Source: Saliniplasma sp051745305
GTDB taxonomy: Archaea > Thermoplasmatota > Thermoplasmata > Halarchaeoplasmatales > Halarchaeoplasmataceae
NCBI GenBank assembly: GCA_051745305.1
Contig: JBNJDY010000008.1
Coordinates: 1 to 39,202 of the forward strand
Length of the DNA: 39,202 bases
Direction of reading: 5' to 3'
The notes below the pieces were generated by a model that had not been told where the DNA came from, ran no database searches, and was given only the letters and a program-made list of their open reading frames with translations. The position numbers and the translations under genes are program-made. Positions 1 to 8,385 of this stretch are shown here, piece after piece; position 1 is the first letter of the stretch, and each line of letters starts with the position of its first letter.

Positions 1-933
1 GAGTTCCTGTCTTAGAGCTTTCCTATCGGTTTTGGTCAGTTTATCGGTAGGTAGATCGTAATTCATTATATCACTGGCTGTGATACCGATGTACTCTGCG
101 CCTGGTGTTGCTAAGAACTCTGAAAGATGTGCGCTCTTTATGGCTCCGTAGGCCACACTGGAAAAGATACGGAAACTCCATGGATCGCCATCAGTAAAGA
201 CCACTACGGGGATACCATGTTCTTCATTCAACCTTTTGATCATCCTTCGAGTCGAACGGGCGGGTTGACCTTTAAGGTGAACAAGCAAACAGTTGGCTTG
301 TTCGTCAAATCCGTTCTCTACCAGCCTATCGAACATACCACCTGTCTCGATAGCTATCAAAAAATCTACATTAGTATCAGTAAACTTGAGTTTATCCTGT
401 TCAACATTGTATGGGATAGTGTATCCGGAATCACCTACATCGTCTCTACAGTTGATCTTTCTGATCTCTCCTTTACGGTTCTTCTCTTCGACGGTTATAT
501 CCCCTATGACCCTTGCCCCGTCTTCCTCTGGTCTTAATTTGAAATCTTCTCTTAAACAATCGGTGACGATCTCCATGTCCTCAGCTAACTTGTTTGATTC
601 GCTTTGACGATTGAACTTTGCCTTTTCCCACCCTTCTGAGATATAATACATCTCTCTGAGAGTCGATGACTTTTCTGTGTTGATCATCTCTCTGATGAAA
701 TCTAACATGTAAAGTGTCCGCAATATCATCCTAGCTCCTTTCAGTTTCTTAGCGGACCTTGTACTCTTCGAATCTCCATATTTCCAAACACCCTGGTGGT
801 CGTCGAACTGAATATTATTTTTTGTTCTTGTGGGAATCTTCATGTTGGGGATATTACCCTTTTCAAGCTGCTCATATATCTCTTCAGCTATCTCTTCAAG
901 TTCTTCCAAAGCGTTCTTATGTCTTTCTTTCAA
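1..933 (-). CDS. top6A: DNA topoisomerase VI subunit A (Spo11-like), C-terminus cut by window edge
   Basis: This is the DNA-cleaving subunit of the type IIB topoisomerase, which pairs with Top6B to relax and decatenate DNA. I translated 311 codons; about 50-70 more should lie beyond the left edge, given a usual length of 360-390. The catalytic tyrosine is the second Tyr of LREMYYISEGW (about residue 97). The Toprim metal ligands are visible as Glu196 in IAIETGG and Asp248/Asp250 in FTDGDPW. No ATG fits the N-terminus. The best start is a TTG at 931-933, preceded by a strong GGAGGAGG ribosome binding site at 941-948. It begins only 4 bp after the top6B stop, so the two are surely co-transcribed and probably translationally coupled. 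The family call is very secure; the TTG start is inferred. Confidence 0.95.
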   Translation of the reverse strand, partial: MKERHKNALEELEEIAEEIYEQLEKGNIPNMKIPTRTKNNIQFDDHQGVWKYGDSKSTRSAKKLKGARMILRTLYMLDFIREMINTEKSSTLREMYYISEGWEKAKFNRQSESNKLAEDMEIVTDCLREDFKLRPEEDGARVIGDITVEEKNRKGEIRKINCRDDVGDSGYTIPYNVEQDKLKFTDTNVDFLIAIETGGMFDRLVENGFDEQANCLLVHLKGQPARSTRRMIKRLNEEHGIPVVVFTDGDPWSFRIFSSVAYGAIKSAHLSEFLATPGAEYIGITASDIMNYDLPTDKLTKTDRKALRQEL

Positions 934-937
934 ATTA

Positions 938-2842
938 TCAGGCCTCCTCCTGTATCTCTGCTAACTCAACACCCCAATCATCTGGTAACGGTTCAGCACC
1001 AATAAGCAACGTTTCGTTTATACCATCGATATATATCTCCGTACCGTCTATATCCTCTTTATCCAGATTCGTGAACTTAAATTTTATATTCACGGATTTA
1101 GAGGGTTTCAATTTTTCTAAATTCCATTCTAGATAGTCCCCGTCATGCTCAGGGCTTGGATCGGATTCCAGTAATTCCGTTTCTGGATAAGGCTTCTCGA
1201 TGAAAAGAGAAAGATTTCTTTCCTTAGAAGTATAATTCATTATCTCTATGGTGCCTTCGGCCCCTCCATTGTTCCATTCCATCTTTTTATCAACGTAAAC
1301 AACTCCCATTATATTGGTCATCACTTTTTCGAGAGAGGGAGTTTTCTTACCAACTATACTAGCCGATTTCTCCGCTATCATAGGAAGTATATCTTTAACG
1401 ATCATGAATTTCTTAGAGACTTTTTTTCTCTTTTTCTTCTTATTGAGATGAGTTCTTAGATCTCTCGCACATTCCCTCAATGCTTTTTCGATTTCATCGA
1501 CTATTTTGGGAATATCTGCGATGGCTTCCTTAGCCTCTGATGTGAACGGCACCCTCGTGGAAGCAACGTGGATCAAGATGATGACCGGGCCCCTTGGCAT
1601 ACCACTGCCGCCCTTTTGATCTAAACCATAGATACGCCAATCAATTTTCTGGATAGCTGTAGTGGTGGCACAACCACCTTTTTTGTACATCAGCGGAACC
1701 CGATTAGCGAACCTCAACACTCTAACGGGTCCTTCTGAAGGAAGGTCTCCTCCGTAAACCAGTCCTACTTCAACTTGAAATGGATTGCCCGATGCTACAT
1801 CTGGATCCCTTGTAGTCGGTGGTGCATAGAATTCAGGTCTATACCCTTTCAAAACGTTTTTGAGGCCTTTCTTGATAAGCATGCTCTTGATCGGGGAAAG
1901 ACAGTCGGTTTTAGGAGCCATGATCTTTACATCTTTAGTAGCTTTCAGTATCTTTTTACAGGCCTCGACATCCATATCACTGGGTTTGATATCCTCGTCC
2001 ATATCCGCTGCTTCACAGATATCTCTAGCGGTGTTGTAACTGATTCTGCTGAAATCGTTTACCAAAAATGATACCAATTTTCTTCTGTCGGAATTCTTAG
2101 CCATCTTAGCAAAGGTTCCTAGTTCGATCCCTTCTATGTGAGGTTTAACGGCTTTAGTCTTCTCCGGGAGTTGATCCGTAGCACGTTTGAAGACCGTTGT
2201 ATCCCCGTTCCTTATGTAAGTGATCCTTGCATGGGGATTCACTATCGCGGTATCTTTCAAGTACTCGAAAACAGAGTGTTTCCCACTCCTAAGTAAACCT
2301 TTAACGGTGGTTTCGAATCTGGTTCCATGTTCCTTATCTTCCCAAAGTACCACTTCTTTAGAAAGAACATCGGGTTCGTTCTTTTTGGTATCTAAGGTGA
2401 TCTTCATCTCCTGAGCGTAATCTTTCTCCTCTACTTTAGAACGGACGATCGTGGGTTTTCCAGTTGTCAACTGCCCGTACATCACCACTGCTGAAACTCC
2501 TATCCCCTGCTGACCTCTACTCTGTCTTATTTCATGAAATCTCGACCCATAAAGTAACTTTCCGAATACGTCTGGAATCTTACGTTTTGGTATTCCAGGA
2601 CCGTTATCTTCTACCGAGACTTCGTACTCGTTTTCATCCACTTCTTTGATCTTGATCGTTATATCAGGCAGTATCCCAGCCTCTTCACACGAATCTAGAG
2701 AATTATCTACCCCTTCTTTGACAGCCGTCACTAAGGCTTTGGTAAGGGAATCAAAACCCAATATGTGTTTGTTCCGCTCAAAAAATTCTCCGACTGAGAT
2801 TTCCTTCTGTTTATCCGCTAATTTCTCTGCTATGGAAGCCAT
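938..2842 (-). CDS. top6B: DNA topoisomerase VI subunit B (GHKL ATPase)
   Basis: This 634-residue protein is the ATPase subunit of topoisomerase VI; ATP binding dimerises it and drives strand passage through the break made by Top6A. The N-terminal GHKL (Bergerat) fold is complete: N-box EGVDNSLDS with Asn47, DNGPGIP (79-85) and GQQGIG (110-115). An H2TH region and a transducer domain follow; the transducer carries the switch-lysine segment TSEAKEAIA. An extra C-terminal Ig-like stretch (about residues 500-634) resembles that of some euryarchaeal TopoVI-B proteins. It heads a two-gene operon with top6A. A TATA-like box at 2871-2880 puts the predicted transcript start only a few bases before the ATG, so the mRNA is probably nearly leaderless. 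Length and motifs are normal for the family. Confidence 0.97.
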   Translation of the reverse strand: MASIAEKLADKQKEISVGEFFERNKHILGFDSLTKALVTAVKEGVDNSLDSCEEAGILPDITIKIKEVDENEYEVSVEDNGPGIPKRKIPDVFGKLLYGSRFHEIRQSRGQQGIGVSAVVMYGQLTTGKPTIVRSKVEEKDYAQEMKITLDTKKNEPDVLSKEVVLWEDKEHGTRFETTVKGLLRSGKHSVFEYLKDTAIVNPHARITYIRNGDTTVFKRATDQLPEKTKAVKPHIEGIELGTFAKMAKNSDRRKLVSFLVNDFSRISYNTARDICEAADMDEDIKPSDMDVEACKKILKATKDVKIMAPKTDCLSPIKSMLIKKGLKNVLKGYRPEFYAPPTTRDPDVASGNPFQVEVGLVYGGDLPSEGPVRVLRFANRVPLMYKKGGCATTTAIQKIDWRIYGLDQKGGSGMPRGPVIILIHVASTRVPFTSEAKEAIADIPKIVDEIEKALRECARDLRTHLNKKKKRKKVSKKFMIVKDILPMIAEKSASIVGKKTPSLEKVMTNIMGVVYVDKKMEWNNGGAEGTIEIMNYTSKERNLSLFIEKPYPETELLESDPSPEHDGDYLEWNLEKLKPSKSVNIKFKFTNLDKEDIDGTEIYIDGINETLLIGAEPLPDDWGVELAEIQEEA

Positions 2843-2870
2843 GGCATCCCATCTAGAACGTTTAAAGTTT

Positions 2871-2880
2871 CATTTATAAA
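2871..2880 (-). promoter_or_regulatory. TATA box for top6BA operon
   Basis: The minus strand reads TTTATAAATG, centred about 33 bases before the top6B ATG. An archaeal transcript would start roughly 25-28 bases downstream, giving a leader of only about 7 bases. Inferred from spacing alone. Confidence 0.55.
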
Positions 2881-3125
2881 TAAAGTTTCTGGAGAGAGTG
2901 GTATGAAAGTAGTGTTGTGCTAGTAAAAATGAAAAAAGTAAGAAAGACGTTTCAGCGTTGGTGACTCTGTGACTACCCCACATTTCTACATCTTAGCAAA
3001 TCCCCTTTTTACAAACTCTAAACCTTAACGTAATTCTGACATATCTATTGGACATATTAACACTCCAAGCTGCGATGTTATAGGTTTATTTGAAACTTAA
3101 TGCCTAACTAAATTAATCAAAAACT

Positions 3126-3140
3126 AAATATACTTTAAAA
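3126..3140 (+). promoter_or_regulatory. TATA box for nfeD-stomatin operon
   Basis: AAATATACTTTAAAA lies with its first half centred about 28 bases before the nfeD ATG at 3158. That predicts transcription starting at or next to the A of the start codon, that is, a leaderless message. No ribosome binding site is seen before 3158, which agrees. Confidence 0.55.
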
Positions 3141-3157
3141 CCATTTAACATCTTACA

Positions 3158-3601
3158 ATGGACTCTCTTGGGTTGATACTCGTTGTAATAGGAATCTTGC
3201 TTTTAATCATCGAAGTGATAGAGCCTGGATTCTTTTTGGCCATCCCTGGAGGAGTGCTTCTCGTATTAGGTATAATTGGGTTGGCTTATCCAGCTTTATT
3301 AACTACTATATGGACACCCTTAATCGTCGCAATAGTAGTAACTCCACTAATGGTGATATCATTAAAATTCTATCAAAGGCTATCACCTCCTTCTAAACCA
3401 ACTACTACCATGAGTTCTTCCTTGAAAGGAAAAACGGGTAGAGTCTTGAAAACGGTCGAACCAGAGGAGATAAAAGGGAAGATAAGAGTAGAGAACCAGA
3501 TATGGAGTGCTACTTCAGATAAGATTATAGAAGAGGGAAAAAAGGTAGAAGTGATCGAAGGAAGAGGAGTCCATCTATTCGTTAAAGAAATTGAAGAATA
3601 A
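3158..3601 (+). CDS. NfeD family membrane protein (short form)
   Basis: This 147-residue protein has three hydrophobic helices at about residues 4-25, 28-48 and 52-75. A soluble C-terminal segment follows (about 88-147, starting GKTGRVLK) with the length and pattern of the NfeD OB-fold domain. It lacks the ClpP-like serine protease domain of long NfeD proteins, so it is the short class. Short NfeD proteins are typically encoded beside a stomatin/SPFH protein and are thought to help organise membrane microdomains or stomatin oligomers. Exactly that partner follows 17 bases downstream. The start is probably leaderless. The family call is strong; the cellular role is inferred from relatives. Confidence 0.88.
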   Translation: MDSLGLILVVIGILLLIIEVIEPGFFLAIPGGVLLVLGIIGLAYPALLTTIWTPLIVAIVVTPLMVISLKFYQRLSPPSKPTTTMSSSLKGKTGRVLKTVEPEEIKGKIRVENQIWSATSDKIIEEGKKVEVIEGRGVHLFVKEIEE

Positions 3602-3618
3602 ATCAAGGAGGATATGAT

Positions 3619-4791
3619 ATGCTACCACTGCAGATAAGTGCAACGACCGCCGGATACATAATACTACTGTTGATCATAATAGTGATATTCATAGTAGCTG
3701 CTGCCAGAACAGCTTTCTGGATCATACAGCCATACCAACAGGGTATATGGATAATGCTTGGTAATTACAGAGGAGTACTGGAACCTGGTGTGAACATAGT
3801 TTATCCCTTAGTCTCAAAAGTAAAAAAACTGGATTTGAGAACACAGGTTCTTGACGTTCCAAGACAAGAGGTCATTACAAAAGACAATTCACCAACCAAT
3901 GTAGATGCGATAATCTACATCAAAGTTGTGGATGTTGAAAAGGCCTTCTTCGAAGTTACCAACTATAAAGCGGCTACGATAAACCTAGCCCAGACAACAT
4001 TAAGATCAGTCATCGGTGACATGGAGCTAGACGAGATCCTTTATAACAGAGAGAGGATCAACGCTCATTTAAGAGAAGTTCTTGACGAGGCTACCGACGC
4101 TTGGGGAGTAAGGGTCGAATCCGTGGAGATCCGAGAAGTTGACCCGGTCGGAACCGTTAAGAAAGCTATGGAGGAACAAACAGCAGCTGAAAGAGAGAGA
4201 AGAGCTGCCATCCTCCGGGCTGACGGTCAGAAAAGGTCAGCTATCCTCGAAGCTGAAGGTAACAGACAGTCCAAAATCTTGAACGCTGAAGGTATGAGAC
4301 AAAGCAGGATATTGAATGCTGAAGGTACCAGGATGGCGGAGATATTGAAAGCTCAAGGACAAGGTCAGAGATTGAGGATACTTTCCCTAGGTGCCAATAC
4401 GTTGGACGAGAAAGCTATGACTTACCTTTCACTAGATACACTGAAGAAGATGGCAGATGGAGAGGCAACCAAGATACTGTTCCCATTCGAAGTTACACGT
4501 CTTATGGAAGGGGCATCGGAATACTTAGGCGCATCTAGACAGGTACCCAGCAGAGAACCTACTGAGATCAAAAATCTAGAAGATATAATCGGAAAAGCGG
4601 AGGACATACTTGGAGAAGTACCCGGAAGATCGGAGATGAGAAAAGAGATCGAGAAGATTGAAAAGAAAGTAAAAGGAACTGGCAAAGACAGGAAGAAGAT
4701 ACGGGAAGAAGCAGAGAAAGACGCTCGGGAAGTCTTAGACGAGGTAAAGGAAGAGGTCGGTGAACTGAAACTGGATGAAGACGAAGAATGA
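3619..4791 (+). CDS. Stomatin/prohibitin-like SPFH domain protein (slipin)
   Basis: This 390-residue protein starts with one membrane helix (about residues 10-32). The SPFH/band-7 core follows, with typical segments QGIWIMLGNYRGVLEPG, LDLRTQVLDVPRQEVITKDN and the AAERERRAAILRADG signature of slipins. Next comes a long helical stretch of alanine- and glutamate-rich near-repeats (ILNAEGMRQS, ILNAEGTRMA), probably a coiled coil for oligomerisation. The last 80 or so residues are a highly charged Lys/Glu tail, longer than in the shortest archaeal stomatins. A good ribosome binding site (AAGGAGG) lies just upstream. It is the second gene of the nfeD operon and probably assembles membrane-associated oligomers with NfeD. 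The family is certain; the physiological role is not. Confidence 0.93.
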   Translation: MLPLQISATTAGYIILLLIIIVIFIVAAARTAFWIIQPYQQGIWIMLGNYRGVLEPGVNIVYPLVSKVKKLDLRTQVLDVPRQEVITKDNSPTNVDAIIYIKVVDVEKAFFEVTNYKAATINLAQTTLRSVIGDMELDEILYNRERINAHLREVLDEATDAWGVRVESVEIREVDPVGTVKKAMEEQTAAERERRAAILRADGQKRSAILEAEGNRQSKILNAEGMRQSRILNAEGTRMAEILKAQGQGQRLRILSLGANTLDEKAMTYLSLDTLKKMADGEATKILFPFEVTRLMEGASEYLGASRQVPSREPTEIKNLEDIIGKAEDILGEVPGRSEMRKEIEKIEKKVKGTGKDRKKIREEAEKDAREVLDEVKEEVGELKLDEDEE

Positions 4792-4797
4792 CACTCT

Positions 4798-4830
4798 AAA
4801 CCCTTTTTTATTTTTATTATATTCTTTTTA
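4798..4830 (+). terminator. T-rich terminator with AAACCC element
   Basis: Seven bases after the stomatin stop, AAACCC is followed by a long T-rich run, the usual archaeal intrinsic termination signal. The same AAACCC plus T-tract arrangement recurs at three other gene ends in this window. Confidence 0.6.
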
Positions 4831-4868
4831 GGGGTAAAGCTAAAAATGCTTTAATTAATTGTTAAAAT

Positions 4869-5234
4869 ATGAGACATCAATCTAAAAATCAAATCGAGAT
4901 AGACGGTGAAAAGTTCTCAAAAGATGTGGTCAGTATTTTAGCAGGTCAAGAAGAGGCCGATGAATTCAACAATGAATGGATCCCTGTGACAAAAGCCATA
5001 GAGGAACCTGAAAAACTACCATTTTTATTATCGGATATCAAAGAACTGGAATCAACAGAAGAACTAAGGTTGGCACTGGTGAGAGTTCAGATCAACTCCC
5101 AGATCAAGATGAAAAGGGATATGGATTACTATAAAAGACAGCTATTCGTTGCAAAAACTATCGAGGTTCTACTCTACGGAAATCTGATGTTAAAACCATT
5201 AGGCAAGAAAAAGGAGAAAAAGGATAATGGTTGA
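4869..5234 (+). CDS. Uncharacterised 121-residue charged protein
   Basis: I do not recognise this protein. It is soluble and mostly helical, with a lysine-rich C-terminus (KPLGKKKEKKDNG) and no cysteine pairs, membrane helix or signal peptide. The middle section (about residues 60-110) looks like an amphipathic helix pair. No ribosome binding site precedes the ATG, but an A-rich TATA-like patch (about 4840-4848) sits at the distance expected for a leaderless message. Its own promoter and the terminator after the stomatin gene argue for a separate unit. It ends convergently, 8 bases from the purB stop. Coding is supported by a full open frame that fills the gap between neighbours; function is unknown. 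Confidence 0.7.
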   Translation: MRHQSKNQIEIDGEKFSKDVVSILAGQEEADEFNNEWIPVTKAIEEPEKLPFLLSDIKELESTEELRLALVRVQINSQIKMKRDMDYYKRQLFVAKTIEVLLYGNLMLKPLGKKKEKKDNG

Positions 5235-5242
5235 ATAGGTTT

Positions 5243-6577
5243 TTACTTTTCCACGACCTTGTCTACTATCTCTCCAGCCCGACCGGTATAACTTTCGGGT
5301 TTGAAGATTTCATCCAATTCTTCTTTAGTAGTTACGGCCATGACTTCATCGTTATCTAGAAGTACTTCTTTTAGAGGACGGTCTTCAGCTATAGATATCA
5401 TGGATGTTTCACGTAGGATCTCATGTGCTACTTGACGGCTTATCCCCTTTCTAGAAAGATGCATCATCACAGGTTCTGCCATGACGAGTCCCTGGCTCAT
5501 CTCTATATTTTTCATCATGTTTTCTGGAAACACTTTCAAATTTTTGAATAATTTAGTGGATTTGGCGAGTATATCGTCTAGAAGTACAAGTGTGTGTGAA
5601 AGCGTTATCCTTTCCGAGGATGAATTACTCAGATCTCTCTCATGCCAAAGTATCATATTTTCATAGGTGGGTACAACAAACCCTCTCAATGTTCTAGCCA
5701 AACCGGATATGTTTTCAGCGATTATAGGATTCCTTTTGTGAGCCATCGTTGAACTGCCTACCTGTTTCTCGGTATCGAAGGCTTCAGCGGCTTCCATGAT
5801 CTCTGGACGCTGTAAGTTTCTCACTTCAGTTGCAAATTTCTGTAGAGAAGCAGATATACTTGCTGCTAGGGTAATCAATTCCGTGTATCGATCCCTTCCG
5901 ATTATCTGACCGGTGGCTTCTTCGATACCTAATCCAAGATCGTCCATGACTATCTTTTGGATCTCTTCAGCTTTTTCTCCAAGAGCCGCTCCTGTACCTA
6001 CTGCACCACTCATCTTTCCGACAGTGACTCGGTTCTCAGCTTGATTTAGACGTTCTATATGTCTATCGATTTCAGAAACATATGCAGCTAATTTTAGGCC
6101 AAAAGTCATTGGTACAGCGTGCTGCGCATGGGTCCTACCTATCATAACCGTGTCACGATGCTCCTTAGCTCTATCTGCGAGGGTATCTCTCAACTCGTTA
6201 AGGTCCTCTTTCAAGACTCCTATGGCTTCTTTTAACTGCAGTGCCATACCAGTATCTATTATATCATTGGAAGTGGCACCAAGATGTATATACTTTTCAG
6301 CATCTCCACAATGCCGACCTAGAACTTTTACTAAGGCCATGATATCGTGTTTAGTAACCTCTTTTTCAACTCTTTCAACTTCCTCCCAGTCTACTACATC
6401 GGTATTAGCGTTTTCAGATATGATCTCTGCAGCACTTTCTGGTATGTTCCCAACCTTAGCATGAGCACGAGATAACGCTGCCTCAACTTCTAGAAGTTTC
6501 TGCGTTTTGTTTTCTTTACTGAGGACGGATTTCATTTCTTCCCGTCCATACCTGTAATCTAGTGGACAAACTAACAT
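5243..6577 (-). CDS. purB: Adenylosuccinate lyase
   Basis: This 444-residue enzyme of the fumarase/aspartase superfamily acts twice in purine synthesis, releasing fumarate from SAICAR and from adenylosuccinate. The superfamily signature loop is present as VGSSTMAHKRNP (about 273-284), which carries the catalytic serine. The substrate-binding segments GATSNDIID (about 100-108) and GRTHAQHA (147-154, including the catalytic-region histidine) are intact. The N-terminus (CPLDYRYGREEM) is typical of archaeal PurB, and the length is normal. It follows gap by 15 bases with a GAGGAA-like ribosome binding site, so the two are probably co-transcribed. Its stop lies 8 bases from the convergent 121-residue gene. 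Confidence 0.96.
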   Translation of the reverse strand: MLVCPLDYRYGREEMKSVLSKENKTQKLLEVEAALSRAHAKVGNIPESAAEIISENANTDVVDWEEVERVEKEVTKHDIMALVKVLGRHCGDAEKYIHLGATSNDIIDTGMALQLKEAIGVLKEDLNELRDTLADRAKEHRDTVMIGRTHAQHAVPMTFGLKLAAYVSEIDRHIERLNQAENRVTVGKMSGAVGTGAALGEKAEEIQKIVMDDLGLGIEEATGQIIGRDRYTELITLAASISASLQKFATEVRNLQRPEIMEAAEAFDTEKQVGSSTMAHKRNPIIAENISGLARTLRGFVVPTYENMILWHERDLSNSSSERITLSHTLVLLDDILAKSTKLFKNLKVFPENMMKNIEMSQGLVMAEPVMMHLSRKGISRQVAHEILRETSMISIAEDRPLKEVLLDNDEVMAVTTKEELDEIFKPESYTGRAGEIVDKVVEK

Positions 6578-6592
6578 TATAGTTCCTCGAAT

Positions 6593-7600
6593 TTATTCTA
6601 TATTCATATTTTGGTTGGTTCGATGGATGCTCTTCATCTTGTCTTCTTCCATCTCCATCATGGCTCGTATCGCATCGACATTTTCTGGAACGATATCGCT
6701 TTCCTGATGGATAGCTTGGTAATAGTACAATCTTCCATCCTCGACTTTGACCGCATCATCCCATACAGCTATTTCATTCAGGTCTCCTCTTGTATTGTTT
6801 CTGTCCTTAGCCCATTCCATGACCTTTGCAGTAGAATCCACACCCTCTGAGGCGTTGAAGAACTTGATCCTTGGTGTCTTGTCCCATACATCTAAAATAT
6901 CTTCGGTTGTTACATCATTTTCAAGGTTGACTACCAAACTGTGTAGGTGCATAATAGTTGTGGGTACTTTTACAGCAGTCGTCTGGATGTTTATCTCAGG
7001 TACTACGCTTTGAACATCAGGTCCGTGATGTGATGGTATGTTCAAAACTGGTTTTATCGCATCGATTGGTCCTCTTTTGGTATCCCATGGGTCTGCGCCT
7101 CTTCTTATCATAACCGCTTGTACGGATTCGAACCCTATATCTCTGTAAATTGGATATAAAGTTCTTAGAAGTCCGGTTGTATTACAAGAAACGACCCTAA
7201 GATAATCTGCTCCAAAACATTCATCGTAATTCGCCATGGAATTGAAAGAAAGTCCTGTAAGTTCATGGGCTTCTCCTCCCTGCCACAGCGCTTTTACACC
7301 AGCTTTTTCATAAACGGGTTTGTATCCAGCTTTCTTTGGGGTTCCGTCAACTATGATATCCGCTTTTTCAAGAAGATCCTCTAACATCCCTTCCACGGGT
7401 ATATCCTTCTTTTCAAAGGCATCTAGATATTTATCAGATGCTGCATAAAATGGAAGTCCCTTTTCAACGGCCATCTCAGCTTGGTATGTAGGACTGCGCT
7501 TGGCAACTCCTACGATCTCCATGTCATCCTGCTGGGCCACTGCGTCTGCTACTCTCTTCCCTACGGTTCCATATCCATTAATTCCTACCTTTACAGTCAT
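6593..7600 (-). CDS. gap: Type II glyceraldehyde-3-phosphate dehydrogenase
   Basis: This 335-residue protein is the archaeal-type phosphorylating GAPDH, which interconverts glyceraldehyde 3-phosphate and 1,3-bisphosphoglycerate using NAD(P). The Rossmann nucleotide-binding start is clear (VGINGYGTVGKRVADAV). The catalytic cysteine is Cys139 in VVSCNTTGLLRTLYP, within a sequence diagnostic of the type II class rather than the bacterial/eukaryotic class. Downstream motifs such as RRGADPWDTKRGP and PSHHGPDVQ are also typical. It precedes purB on the same strand. Upstream, a T-rich terminator follows thioredoxin, so gap may have its own weak promoter near 7630-7640. The family call is secure. Confidence 0.97.
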   Translation of the reverse strand: MTVKVGINGYGTVGKRVADAVAQQDDMEIVGVAKRSPTYQAEMAVEKGLPFYAASDKYLDAFEKKDIPVEGMLEDLLEKADIIVDGTPKKAGYKPVYEKAGVKALWQGGEAHELTGLSFNSMANYDECFGADYLRVVSCNTTGLLRTLYPIYRDIGFESVQAVMIRRGADPWDTKRGPIDAIKPVLNIPSHHGPDVQSVVPEINIQTTAVKVPTTIMHLHSLVVNLENDVTTEDILDVWDKTPRIKFFNASEGVDSTAKVMEWAKDRNNTRGDLNEIAVWDDAVKVEDGRLYYYQAIHQESDIVPENVDAIRAMMEMEEDKMKSIHRTNQNMNIE

Positions 7601-7650
7601 GTTATTCCCAATTGTATGAAAAAGGAATGAGGATAAGTAGATTACGGTTG

Positions 7651-7672
7651 GAAAAAAAGAGAAAAAGGGTTT
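7651..7672 (-). terminator. T-rich terminator after thioredoxin
   Basis: On the minus strand AAACCC overlaps the thioredoxin stop codon and runs into a T-rich stretch interrupted by single Cs. This is the same motif as after the stomatin gene and the two surface-protein genes. It probably separates thioredoxin from gap. Confidence 0.5.
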
Positions 7673-8006
7673 ATTGATATGATTTGAGTTTTTGTTTCAA
7701 CGTGTTCTTATCCATTGCGCCTATCAATCTATCCACGTTCTCACCGTCTTTAAAGACCAGTAAAGTTGGGATAGAGGAGATACCGTATTCCCTGCTTTTC
7801 TCTTTGTTTTCATCAACGTTGAGTTTTCCCACGGCAGCTTCACCCTGCATGTCTTCTGCCAATTCGTCGAGGACAGGTTCCATCATCTTACAGGGTCCAC
7901 ACCAAGCTGCCCAACAATCGATCAAAGCTAAATCGTAATCGTTAACAAACTCATCAAATTTACTGTCCGTCACCTTTACAGGTTTATCTGGCCAATTTTC
8001 ACTCAT
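7671..8006 (-). CDS. trxA: Thioredoxin
   Basis: This 111-residue thioredoxin reduces disulfides in cytoplasmic partner proteins. The active site is the classic CWAAWCGPCKMMEP with cysteines 36 and 39. The cis-proline region SSIPTLLVFKDGE and the buried aspartate strand (LALIDCW) are present. There is no signal peptide, so it is cytoplasmic. The ATG is preceded by GGTGAT with three bases before the start, the same arrangement seen before the cyanophycin-synthetase homologue and the first PhoU gene. A clear TATA box lies further upstream, so it has its own promoter. The electron donor (a thioredoxin reductase) is not in the window. Confidence 0.97.
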   Translation of the reverse strand: MSENWPDKPVKVTDSKFDEFVNDYDLALIDCWAAWCGPCKMMEPVLDELAEDMQGEAAVGKLNVDENKEKSREYGISSIPTLLVFKDGENVDRLIGAMDKNTLKQKLKSYQ

Positions 8007-8058
8007 TTTATCACCATAGTTATGTATTTATTTTGCAAAAGCGTATTCCATTTGGATG

Positions 8059-8068
8059 TATTTATAAC
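8059..8068 (-). promoter_or_regulatory. TATA box for thioredoxin
   Basis: The minus strand reads GTTATAAATAC around this position, a good match to archaeal TATA boxes. Transcription would start near 8035-8040, giving a leader of about 30 bases that contains the GGTGAT ribosome binding site. Confidence 0.6.
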
Positions 8069-8187
8069 TTTTGGTTTTTTGAGATCTAAAGTTCATCGTA
8101 GGAGTTCACCATATCTGTACCGTTAACTATATTAATTCTAAACTTTACTTACTCCCAAGATTCCAGACTTACCGTTTTATCACACAT

Positions 8188-8321
8188 GCCGAGGTAGCTA
8201 AGTCTGGCCTAAGGCGCCGGCCTTGAGAGCCGCTTAATCAGGGATAGTCCTAACGGGCTGTCTCTGGCCGAGCAAGCCGGTGGTGCTATGCACCACAGGA
8301 GTTCGAATCTCCTCCTCGGCG
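8188..8321 (+). tRNA. tRNA-Ser (anticodon TGA) with intron
   Basis: The acceptor arms GCCGAGG and CCTCGGC pair perfectly, followed by discriminator G. The anticodon stem CCGGC (8217-8221) pairs with GCCGG (8276-8280), and the anticodon TGA lies at 8224-8226. A long variable arm (TGGTGC TATG CACCAC-like, about 8281-8296) and the T arm AGGAG TTCGAAT CTCCT complete a class II tRNA. G73 and the long arm favour serine over leucine. The gene is split by an intron of about 47 bases after position 37. No CCA is encoded. It stands alone between thioredoxin and the cyanophycin-synthetase homologue. Confidence 0.95.
8228..8274 (+). other. tRNA-Ser intron at position 37/38
   Basis: These 47 bases interrupt the anticodon loop after the purine at position 37; removing them gives a normal 7-base loop and an 87-base tRNA. 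Such introns are cut by the archaeal splicing endonuclease at a bulge-helix-bulge. I placed the borders by the canonical position and did not fold the precursor, so they may be off by a base or two. Confidence 0.85.
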
Positions 8322-8385
8322 CTTTTTATAATTCGAATGAATATGAGAATTTAAAAAGTAAGTAGAATCTATGATGCTGGGGTTC

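Larger units (their letters stand above)
2843..3157. other. Divergent intergenic region, no gene seen
   Basis: These 315 bases separate the divergent top6B and nfeD genes. The two ends hold the two TATA-like boxes listed separately. The middle (about 2890-3110) has no convincing reading frame, tRNA, box C/D RNA or strong hairpin on either strand. Confidence 0.6.

Noticed and set aside
127..607. Plus-strand open frames over the left end
   Set aside because: They are antisense to the continuous top6A frame, whose catalytic tyrosine and Toprim residues are clear.
2890..3110. Small RNA or riboswitch in the top6B-nfeD gap
   Set aside because: No strong stem, conserved box or terminator-like run could be found by eye; it lies between two promoters, outside both predicted transcripts.
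8188..8321. tRNA-Ser as an integration site for an element containing cphA
   Set aside because: I found no repeat of the tRNA 3' end downstream and no integrase gene in the window.
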